9,634 nt of DNA from Bacillota bacterium (lineage in GTDB: Bacteria > Bacillota > Sulfobacillia > RBS10-35 > JAJYVN01): assembly GCA_021791995.1 (NCBI GenBank), contig JAJYVN010000099.1, forward strand, positions 1 to 9,634, given 5' to 3'. The notes beneath the pieces were generated by a model. It ran no database searches and was not told the origin of the DNA. It worked only from the letters and a program-made list of their open reading frames with translations. Shown one piece after another: positions 1-6,510 of this stretch. Position 1 is the stretch's first letter. Each line of letters begins with the position of its first letter. A program made the position numbers and the translations under genes.

Positions 1-1806
1 AGGCTCGATCACGACCCGCGTGGACGGGTCCACCTGCGACATATACATCGACGCTCCGGGTTTGGCGATGCGGAAGGTATCGGTTACCCCCGGCCACTTC
101 ATGTGGTACATGATCGCGCCGTTGAGGGAGTCATAGTCGATGGCGCACCAACTCAGAACGCCCGAATAGCCGTTGTTCTGTGCCCCCAGACTGTGCACCT
201 CGCCGTGGAGGATCGCTTGCTGCTGCTGATCATATTGCGAAACGGTGTGCAGGTAGTAGTGGGGTGGGTCGATGGCTCCCACCGACTCGGTGACGAGGTA
301 GGGCACGGTCGGGATCGGCGGTTGGAGGTAGGCGGTGGTGGCCGTATGGCTGTAATCATCAAAGGCGAAGACGTCCTCGGCCCAATTGTTCAGCGATTGG
401 CTCGTCATCGTCCCAGAGCTGGGTCGCGATCCGTCGAGTTCATAACAGAGCTGACGCGTGGTGGCCCAGAGGGGAACGACGTTGGGTGCCTCATTAACGC
501 GGGTGCCCCAGATGATGACCGATGGGCGGTTGCGGTCCCGCACCACCATGTCATGGACGTTCTGAACGCAAATCGCTTGCCAGGTCGCATCACCGACGTA
601 GCCCCAGCCCGGCGTCTCCTCCCAGACCATGAGGCCGATCTCGTCGCAGGCGTCGAGGAACTGGGGTGACTGTGGGTAGTGGGAGCAGCGCACCATGTTG
701 CAGTTCAATTCGTATTTCAGCATCTCGGCATCGTGCCGCTGCGATCGGGCGGGCATCGCCATTCCAGTAAACGGGAAAATCTGATGGCGGTCGAGCCCAA
801 AGAGCTTGAAGCGCTTGCCGTTGAGGAAAAAGCCGTCGACCTCGAAGTTCGCCTGGCGGAATCCGATCCGCACCTGGTTTGTGTGCACCGCCCGCCCGCC
901 GATGTGCAGTGTGGTGTTGACGTAGTAAAGGTTTGGGCGATCCACGCTCCAGAGCTTGAAATCGCGGAGGGGCTGGATGACAAACCGTACGGTGGTGCTT
1001 CCTGCCGTCGACAGCTGCGCGGTGGTATACGCGCGGCCCACCAATGTGTTGCCCTGGACGCTCCTTACCTCCGAGGACACCACGACGGAGCCCGCGACCG
1101 CTTCCGTGGAGTCGATCGTGCAGTGCACCACCACGGAGCGAATGGACTCCAACACGTTCTCGGGACAAGCGAAAACGTCGGAGATGAACGTCTGGGGGAC
1201 CGCATACAGTCGCACATCCCGATAAATGCCGCCGGGTTGGAGGTAATCCACCGATTGTGGGCCACCGGGATTGCCTTCGGGCGGCACGTAGAGCCAGTTG
1301 GAGTTGACCTCCACCGCCAGGACGTTGCCACGGTCCTGGATGTATGGGGTGAGCTCCCAGGCGAAAGGGAGGTACCCTCCCTGGTGGACCGGAAAGGTGT
1401 GGCCGTTGATGGTCGTGGTGGCGTCGACCATGACCCCCTGGAATTCGACAAACAGGCGCTTGCCGCGCATGCGCTGCGGCACATCGAAGTGCCTCCGGTA
1501 GATGTAGATGTTCTCCCAGCTCTGTGGGTTCCAGTTCCAGAAGGAGAGCGGCGTTACGCAGTGGGGAATGGTGACCGATGTATAGCCGCTGTCATCGTAG
1601 TCCATCGCCTGGCTACCGGGAAGGTAGACCCCGCCAAAGAGCCAACCAGTGTTCAGAGAGGCGCTGATCGTGCTGGGCCCTTGATCGTTACCCGCAAAGG
1701 GGCCGCAAGCGCTCAAAAGCGTTGGGACGGCGGCGGAAGCGAGTCCCGCTGCACTGAGTTGCAACAGCCGACGGCGGGAAACGCGTGGGTGGGACTCGCC
1801 GGACAT
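1..1806 (-). CDS. Tat-exported lipoprotein glycoside hydrolase family 2 (beta-galactosidase/beta-glucuronidase-like), 3' end cut off
   Basis: At least 602 codons are present and the frame is open to the left edge, so the C-terminus is missing. The ATG at 1806-1804 follows a GAGGGAAGGGG purine tract. The N-terminus carries a twin-arginine motif (S10-R11-R12-R13), a hydrophobic stretch and a lipobox L31-S-A-C34, so it should be exported by Tat and lipid-anchored. A GH2 sugar-binding domain follows at about residues 45-190, with the motif DDSGYTSVTIPH and, further on, YIYRRHF. Next comes an Ig-like beta-sandwich (about 195-305) and a TIM barrel. In the barrel, RDRNRPSVIIWGTRVNEAP places the acid/base at E439 (codon 490-492), and PYLVTESVGA places the nucleophile at E507 (codon 286-288). 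Both GH2 catalytic glutamates are therefore present and the enzyme is probably active. It would hydrolyse a beta-linked galactoside, glucuronide, mannoside or similar; the substrate cannot be told. The gene is divergent from the glycan operon on the plus strand. Confidence 0.93.
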   Translation of the reverse strand, partial: MSGESHPRVSRRRLLQLSAAGLASAAVPTLLSACGPFAGNDQGPSTISASLNTGWLFGGVYLPGSQAMDYDDSGYTSVTIPHCVTPLSFWNWNPQSWENIYIYRRHFDVPQRMRGKRLFVEFQGVMVDATTTINGHTFPVHQGGYLPFAWELTPYIQDRGNVLAVEVNSNWLYVPPEGNPGGPQSVDYLQPGGIYRDVRLYAVPQTFISDVFACPENVLESIRSVVVHCTIDSTEAVAGSVVVSSEVRSVQGNTLVGRAYTTAQLSTAGSTTVRFVIQPLRDFKLWSVDRPNLYYVNTTLHIGGRAVHTNQVRIGFRQANFEVDGFFLNGKRFKLFGLDRHQIFPFTGMAMPARSQRHDAEMLKYELNCNMVRCSHYPQSPQFLDACDEIGLMVWEETPGWGYVGDATWQAICVQNVHDMVVRDRNRPSVIIWGTRVNEAPNVVPLWATTRQLCYELDGSRPSSGTMTSQSLNNWAEDVFAFDDYSHTATTAYLQPPIPTVPYLVTESVGAIDPPHYYLHTVSQYDQQQQAILHGEVHSLGAQNNGYSGVLSWCAIDYDSLNGAIMYHMKWPGVTDTFRIAKPGASMYMSQVDPSTRVVIEP

Positions 1807-1878
1807 CGTGATAAACCCCTTCCCTCGTGCGGATCCAAGGGTACCACCAGCGATTTCTCGAGGTGGGTCGACGGATCC

Positions 1879-1916
1879 TGCCGTTCGCCGACACCTTGGT
1901 GCATTCGGCGGTGGCA
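1879..1916. repeat. imperfect inverted repeat in the divergent intergenic region (possible operator or hairpin)
   Basis: Nested arms are TGCC (1879-1882)/GGCA (1913-1916), CGCCGA (1886-1891)/TCGGCG (1905-1910) and CACC (1892-1895)/GGTG (1898-1901), centred on TT at 1896-1897 with small bulges. It lies between the GH2 start (1806) and the six-hairpin glycosidase start, where a shared regulator of both transcripts could bind. It could equally be a leader hairpin. No convincing -35/-10 pair was found on either strand in 1807-1950. Confidence 0.35.
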
Positions 1917-1949
1917 GGGAGATGCCGGGGACGTATGGAATTCCGCCTG

Positions 1950-1958
1950 AAGGAGGTG
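1950..1958 (+). promoter_or_regulatory. strong Shine-Dalgarno (AAGGAGGTG) for the six-hairpin glycosidase gene
   Basis: AAGGAGGTG matches the 16S anti-Shine-Dalgarno almost completely. It overlaps an in-frame TGA (1948-1950) of the glycosidase frame, so translation must start downstream of it. The first standard start codon in frame is TTG at 1999, about 40 nt away and without its own ribosome binding site. Well-placed or near codons in frame are ATT at 1960 (3 nt after GGAGG) and ACG at 1966 (9 nt after). A TTG at 1961 is in a different frame. The site therefore suggests a non-canonical start, or a sequence error nearby. Confidence 0.6.
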
Positions 1959-1998
1959 GATTGCGACGGAGCCAGCATACCCGTTTCGACATCCCGAG

Positions 1999-3930
1999 TT
2001 GCGCGGGGACTTCCCAACCTTCGCCAGCTCAGCGGAACACCCGATCGCTTTGGCCAACGACATGTTTGCGCGTCACTTCTTCGCCACACCTGGGCCGTCT
2101 CCCTATACCGGGAACAATCAGAGCGATTGGCGGGAATGGAATGCCCTTTGCACGGAGTGGGTCGATACAGGCCGCCATCGGGTGGGTGGACGCGACTACA
2201 ACGCTGATGTGGCCGCCTTCCTGGAGACAATCGAAATGGACGAGGACGGTTATGTCTTCACGTACCCGCTATCCTTCCCGCACCGTAACCGCATTGGCTG
2301 GCCGTTCCCAGACTATCGCCAAAGCATGGGACAGTACGGTTCGTGGGTATTTGCGCACGGATCGGTTGGTGGTTGGACGGCGGTTTGTGGGGAGGAGCAG
2401 CGTGGTGGCGATGGTGGTGGGTGGTTACTCGGGGAACGGTGTGGAGAGGTGGAGGTCGCCTCGCCGTTGCTCCGTGTCTCTGCCGAGCAGATGCCGCTTC
2501 TGGCGATTGAGTTGCGCCGCATGGACGCGACGCGTGGGGTCTGCTTTTGGGAGGCGGGGGAGCAGAGAGGCGGGGCCCTTCCTTTTGCTGTCCCGGGTGG
2601 CCGAGAGACGATAACGGTCTTTGTGCCGCTCTGGAAGGTGATCCCCCGAGAGGCATTGATCACGCGCTTGCGTATACGCTTCTACCTCCCACGCGGCGCG
2701 GCGGTCGAGTTGATCCGCGTCGAGCCGCTCTACGACACGCGTCACAACACGAACAATAGCCACTTTGTTCTGGCGGTGGCGCGTCACGCACTCTGGGGAA
2801 CCGACCGCGCCTTCCTGGTCCGTAACCTGGATCGCATGCGCATGGCCTTGGGGTTTCTCCAGGGAGAACTGGGAGGCCGAAGGCTCGGGCTTTTGGAGAC
2901 ACCGTGGTGGGGGCATGACGGCCAGACCGGCCTTGGGCACGGAATCGGATCCAACTATTGGGACCTGTTGCCCTTTGGGCACCGAGATGTGTATGGTACA
3001 GCGTACTACGTGGGCGCATTGGAAGCGGCCGCGCTGGTGGAGGAGGTCGTGGAGGCCCACCCCGAATGGGGATCTCCCGCGCCCCCGCTGGGGGAGACGT
3101 CGACGACGTTGCGGTCGCAGGCGGACCAGGTGCGGCAGATCGCGAACCGTGCCTTCTGGAATGAGGAAGCCGGTCGATTCGTTGGCTGCATCGATGGGAC
3201 CGGACGGCCGTGGGACTTTGGCTTTGTGTTCGCCAATCTCGAAGCCCTGTACCATGGGTTAGGTACGCCCGACCAGGCTACTCGTATCTACGATTGGCTC
3301 GACGGGCGTCGGATCGTGGCGGGGGATACGGCACAGGGTGCCGACATCTACCACTGGCGTCTGGCACCGCGGGCGACGACGCGACGCAATGAGGACTGGT
3401 ACACCTGGGTGTGGAACGGTCGTTCCGTCCCTTGGGGGCAACAGGTTCAGGATGGCGGAGCCGTGCTGTACACGTCGTTCTACGATGTGATGAATCGGCT
3501 GCGGCACCAGGGAGCGGATTCGGGCTTCGCACGGTTGGAGGCGGTGCTCCGCTGGTACCAGGAGGTGCAGGAAGCAGGAGGCTATCGCAGCTACTACCAA
3601 ACGCATGAGGGGTCGCTCCAGGGGGCTGGGACGGCGGGCGGGATCGGGGTGGATGCCGAGTTCGTGGAGAGTGCCTTGGTGCCACTGGTGCTTCTGTATG
3701 GATTCTTGGGGGTTCGGGCGACACCCGCCGGGCTGATTGCGGAGCCCCATCTTCCATCGTCGATGGATTGGCTGGGTGTGCGCCATATCCGTTACGCGGA
3801 TAGGACCTACCACCTATCGGCCCGAGATGGGGTCGTAACGGTCGAGGATGCGGCAACCGGTCGCCGGGTGACGGGGAAGCCCGGGCAGGTACTGGTTCCG
3901 GCTCGATGGGATCCCAGTGACCGGGCGTAA
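1999..3930 (+). CDS. putative cytoplasmic six-hairpin (alpha/alpha) glycoside hydrolase
   Basis: The ORF is 643 aa from TTG 1999, or 656 aa if translation begins at ATT 1960. The earlier start is favoured by the strong Shine-Dalgarno at 1950-1958 and by coherent protein-like sequence (EPAYPFRHPEL) before 1999. No signal peptide or membrane segment is seen, so it is likely cytoplasmic. The N-terminal ~235 residues look like a beta-rich domain. The rest resembles an (alpha/alpha)6 barrel with Trp/Asp/Glu-rich motifs: ETPWWGHDG from E300, SNYWDLLPFGHRD (318-330), NEDWYTWVW (E465, D466), QVQDGGA (D485) and GGIGVDAEFVES (D552, E554, E557). These are numbered from TTG 1999. The C-terminus (PHLPSSMDWLGVRHIRY) resembles the beta-sandwich that closes GH65/GH78-like enzymes. 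The exact GH family is not assigned, and the catalytic acids are candidates only. It probably trims imported oligosaccharides. Its TAA is immediately followed by the ribosome binding site of the next gene. Confidence 0.8.
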   Translation: MRGDFPTFASSAEHPIALANDMFARHFFATPGPSPYTGNNQSDWREWNALCTEWVDTGRHRVGGRDYNADVAAFLETIEMDEDGYVFTYPLSFPHRNRIGWPFPDYRQSMGQYGSWVFAHGSVGGWTAVCGEEQRGGDGGGWLLGERCGEVEVASPLLRVSAEQMPLLAIELRRMDATRGVCFWEAGEQRGGALPFAVPGGRETITVFVPLWKVIPREALITRLRIRFYLPRGAAVELIRVEPLYDTRHNTNNSHFVLAVARHALWGTDRAFLVRNLDRMRMALGFLQGELGGRRLGLLETPWWGHDGQTGLGHGIGSNYWDLLPFGHRDVYGTAYYVGALEAAALVEEVVEAHPEWGSPAPPLGETSTTLRSQADQVRQIANRAFWNEEAGRFVGCIDGTGRPWDFGFVFANLEALYHGLGTPDQATRIYDWLDGRRIVAGDTAQGADIYHWRLAPRATTRRNEDWYTWVWNGRSVPWGQQVQDGGAVLYTSFYDVMNRLRHQGADSGFARLEAVLRWYQEVQEAGGYRSYYQTHEGSLQGAGTAGGIGVDAEFVESALVPLVLLYGFLGVRATPAGLIAEPHLPSSMDWLGVRHIRYADRTYHLSARDGVVTVEDAATGRRVTGKPGQVLVPARWDPSDRA

Positions 3931-3945
3931 GGAGTGCAACGGCCG

Positions 3946-6369
3946 ATGGTGCAGATCAGATCCGTGTCGCGGAGACGCTTTTTGGGTGGAGCCGGTGCAC
4001 TCGTCTTTGGGGTTCTGGCTCCATCGCTCCTCCTGGACGGTTGTGGATCGCTTGTGCCGTCCTCTTCCCGTGGTTCGGAGCCGGAGCTCGCCACCTACCT
4101 GATGCCCTATGGCGCGACGCTCCTGTTCCCTGGTCCCAGCCTGGATTTGGCCTATGACGAACTCGCTATGTTGGCCGCTCTGCAGGGTTTGGTCAACCGG
4201 CAGAAACCGACGCTCTACATCGAAGGGTTGCCGGGCCCCCAAGGGACGACATTGGAGCAGTTCTGGTGGGAGAAGATGCAGTCCCTGGGGTGGTCGGTCA
4301 CCAAGAAGACGCCCTATCAGGCCAGTGGGCTGATGGATCTGCTCTCACTCTACGGTCATCACAGTAAGGGCCTCTGCGTCTGGGACCCCACGGTGCCCTC
4401 GACCGAGAACGTCGCGGCCACCGTGGCGGGGGTGGAGGATCTTCTGCCCGTCGCCTATCGGCCCGGCAGCGGCACGCTCTACACGGAGCTGCGGAAGGCG
4501 GGGTGGGGCGTGGGGGCCTGGCTTGTGCAGCAAGACGGTAACCCCCTGTTCACGGGGCAGGGGACAATCCCCGGAACCACCCTTGCCTCCAGTGGTAGTG
4601 CCAAGGACGATGCCTACCTCTGGGCGAAGACGCATTACCTGGATACGGGCAAGACCGACGCCACCCGCATGGCCTATTACATTGACGCATACTGGCTCAA
4701 TAACCCCTCGGCCAGTACCTTTTGGAACAACACCCTGGTCAATCACGACTACTACGTGGCCAACCGGGGTTTCTTCTTCGATCTCGACCCCTGGAACGAC
4801 GAAGCCCCTGTGGACGACCCGACGCAGAAGCCCGGGACGGATGCCGCCACGCTGCAGGCCTTGCTCTTGAGTTCCTATCGGCAGGCGGACGGCAAGAAGA
4901 TGATCGATGTTGGGGGGTTTGTGCCCTGGGCTTTCAAGTATACGAACTACGGAAAGGCAGGCGGAACGCACAGCCCGGTCGCGACGGAGTGGGAGTATGC
5001 AGAGACCCTTTCGACGTACAATGCCTTTATGGAGGCGGACGCCCTCGGCTACTCCGCGCTACCCAACGCCTCCTTTACGCAGCACTTCCCGCTTGCCAAG
5101 ACCTACCCGCAGCCGACGCCGCCGACCAAGGCGGAGCTTGAGGCTAAGGGCTGGCTCGAGCCGAATGGAACCGCCGCGCCGAAGCGCTTCTTTGCGTTCT
5201 ATGTGGGTGACTTTGACTCGCCCGCCTGGCTCTACCAGACCTTGCCGACGCTCTGGACCGATCCGGCGCGGGGCGAGGTTCCGTTGTCCTGGGCCTTTGA
5301 TCCCAACCTCTCGCTTCGCGCTGCCCCGATGATGGCATGGACGCGTGCAACCCGCACAGCGATGGATAGCTTTGTTGCGGGGGACAGCGGTGCGGGCTAC
5401 CTTAACCCTGGGGGCCTCCAAACGCCCCGGAGTTCGGGACTGCCGTCGGGGATCCAGACGTGGGCAAACCACTGCGCCCGCTTTTATCAACAGTGGGACA
5501 TCGGTGTGACGGGCTTCATCATCGACGGCAATTCGCCCGCGCTCAATACCGACTGCCTAGACGCGTACGCGGGCTTTTCACCGGTCGGCATTGCGGGGCA
5601 AAAGGTGCCCAATATGACGCTTGTCAAAGGGATGCCCGTGCTCACCCTCACCACCGATTTGGGGTCAACTCTATCGGGGGCGGTCTCCTCGGTGGAGTCG
5701 ATGTTCACCAACGTTACCAGCCCGCAATTCGGGCTCGCGCGTGCGGTGCTGCAGTCGCCATCCTGGTACAAGGGGGTGGCGCAAGAGCTGAGCGCGCAGG
5801 GTATCGTCGTGGTGGATCTGATTACATTGATGCGACTTGTGGCCGAACAACTGCAATCCGTAGGGGCTGTGGATGCTTCTGCAACCGAGGCGGAGCTGAC
5901 GGTCGCTTCCGGGCAGATCCAGGTGTCGGCCTTCCAGATTGTGCAGAACTCAGACGGCGTCTACCAGGTCGGTACCGTCGGCGGCCAGTCGGCGATTGTC
6001 TTCGGAACGAATCCGTATGCCTCGAATGGTCCATCGTACCTGTATCTATCGGTTCCGGCCGGCAGTAGCCTCTTGGCGGGTCAACCCAAGACGCTCTGGC
6101 TGCAGGTGAGCTACTACGATCAACCAGCGGGGCTCGGGCTTCTCTGCGAATACGACTCCAACAATCCGGCCGGGACGCAGGATGGGGCCTACACGGCAAC
6201 AAGTGAAGTGACGACATCCGGCAGCGCTGCGTGGAAAACCGTGCTCTGGTCGCTGTCCGGGGCGGACTTCACGGGTGCGCAGAACGGCGGAGCCGACTTG
6301 CGGATTGACGGGTGGCCGGGCCTCTCCATCCGGGAGGTGCTTTTGACAAGCACCGATCCGAACGGCTAA
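3946..6369 (+). CDS. Tat-exported lipoprotein of the GxGYxYP putative glycoside hydrolase family
   Basis: This is 807 aa from ATG 3946. The GTG at 3934 would overlap the GGAG at 3931-3934 and is less likely. That GGAG directly follows the previous stop, which suggests translational coupling. A twin-arginine motif (S8-R9-R10-R11-F12-L13) and lipobox L30-D-G-C33 predict Tat export and lipid anchoring; Asp at -2 is unusual. Residues ~45-415 match the N-terminal half of the GxGYxYP family. The C-terminal half starts near FFAFYVGDFDSPAWL (D422, D424) and contains the family signature as G482-A-G-Y-L-N-P488, with Asn where the second Tyr is usual. Residues ~646-807 form an extra beta-rich domain, possibly carbohydrate binding. 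The family is a predicted glycoside hydrolase with no activity known to me. The neighbouring GH2, six-hairpin enzyme and sugar-binding protein support a glycan role. Confidence 0.85.
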   Translation: MVQIRSVSRRRFLGGAGALVFGVLAPSLLLDGCGSLVPSSSRGSEPELATYLMPYGATLLFPGPSLDLAYDELAMLAALQGLVNRQKPTLYIEGLPGPQGTTLEQFWWEKMQSLGWSVTKKTPYQASGLMDLLSLYGHHSKGLCVWDPTVPSTENVAATVAGVEDLLPVAYRPGSGTLYTELRKAGWGVGAWLVQQDGNPLFTGQGTIPGTTLASSGSAKDDAYLWAKTHYLDTGKTDATRMAYYIDAYWLNNPSASTFWNNTLVNHDYYVANRGFFFDLDPWNDEAPVDDPTQKPGTDAATLQALLLSSYRQADGKKMIDVGGFVPWAFKYTNYGKAGGTHSPVATEWEYAETLSTYNAFMEADALGYSALPNASFTQHFPLAKTYPQPTPPTKAELEAKGWLEPNGTAAPKRFFAFYVGDFDSPAWLYQTLPTLWTDPARGEVPLSWAFDPNLSLRAAPMMAWTRATRTAMDSFVAGDSGAGYLNPGGLQTPRSSGLPSGIQTWANHCARFYQQWDIGVTGFIIDGNSPALNTDCLDAYAGFSPVGIAGQKVPNMTLVKGMPVLTLTTDLGSTLSGAVSSVESMFTNVTSPQFGLARAVLQSPSWYKGVAQELSAQGIVVVDLITLMRLVAEQLQSVGAVDASATEAELTVASGQIQVSAFQIVQNSDGVYQVGTVGGQSAIVFGTNPYASNGPSYLYLSVPAGSSLLAGQPKTLWLQVSYYDQPAGLGLLCEYDSNNPAGTQDGAYTATSEVTTSGSAAWKTVLWSLSGADFTGAQNGGADLRIDGWPGLSIREVLLTSTDPNG

Positions 6370-6402
6370 GGGGCGGAGCCAAGGGTGGTAGTCGCCCGGA
6401 AC

Positions 6403-6410
6403 AAAGGAGG
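6403..6410 (+). promoter_or_regulatory. strong ribosome binding site (AAAGGAGG) of the small ORF at 6421
   Basis: AAAGGAGG lies 10 nt before ATG 6421. It is too far from the sugar-binding protein start at 6507, which has its own GAAGGGGG at 6492-6499. This is the main reason to believe that the small ORF between the two large genes is translated. Confidence 0.55.
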
Positions 6411-6420
6411 CAGAGGATAT

Positions 6421-6510
6421 ATGCCAACGAGGTCGAATTACTGCGTCATTCACAATTGCGTGCATGATGTGACCGTGTATATTGGCTTGCAGAAGGGGGT
6501 AGCAAATTGA
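6421..6510 (+). CDS. possible 29-aa small protein or leader peptide, translationally coupled to the sugar-binding protein gene
   Basis: ATG 6421 to TGA 6508-6510 gives 29 residues. It has a strong ribosome binding site, and its stop overlaps the TTG start of the next gene (TTG 6507-6509 within AATTGA), a typical coupling arrangement. The peptide has no signal peptide or membrane helix. It contains a compact Cys/His group, C8-x2-H11-x-C13-x-H15, which might bind metal, though in 29 residues this could be chance. The stretch is more AT-rich than the flanking genes, so it may instead be a regulatory leader: TATATT at 6478-6483 with TTGCGT at 6456-6461 is a weak promoter-like pair, 16 nt apart. 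I do not recognise the peptide. Confidence 0.45.
   Translation: MPTRSNYCVIHNCVHDVTVYIGLQKGVAN

Noticed and set aside
590..1168. 192-codon open frame on the minus strand
   Set aside because: It is an alternative frame of the GH2 gene with Arg/Pro/Gly-rich, domain-free translation.
679..1950. 423-codon open frame on the plus strand
   Set aside because: It lies opposite the GH2 gene, whose frame holds both catalytic motifs and a Tat lipoprotein signal. The plus-strand translation has no recognisable domain and is a high-GC shadow.
2360..2460. G-rich stretch that could form a G-quadruplex
   Set aside because: It consists mostly of GG pairs inside a coding region and encodes a Gly/Glu-rich loop. 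There are no regular GGG runs to support a stable structure.
1808..2614. 268-codon plus-strand frame covering the divergent intergenic region, which could use TTG 1961 with the strong Shine-Dalgarno
   Set aside because: The translation is low-quality and overlaps the six-hairpin glycosidase frame, which has the conserved motifs. A frameshift joining the two was considered, but the glycosidase frame already reads sensibly upstream of 1999.
2425..3255. 276-codon minus-strand frame
   Set aside because: It is antisense to the six-hairpin glycosidase with no plausible protein features.
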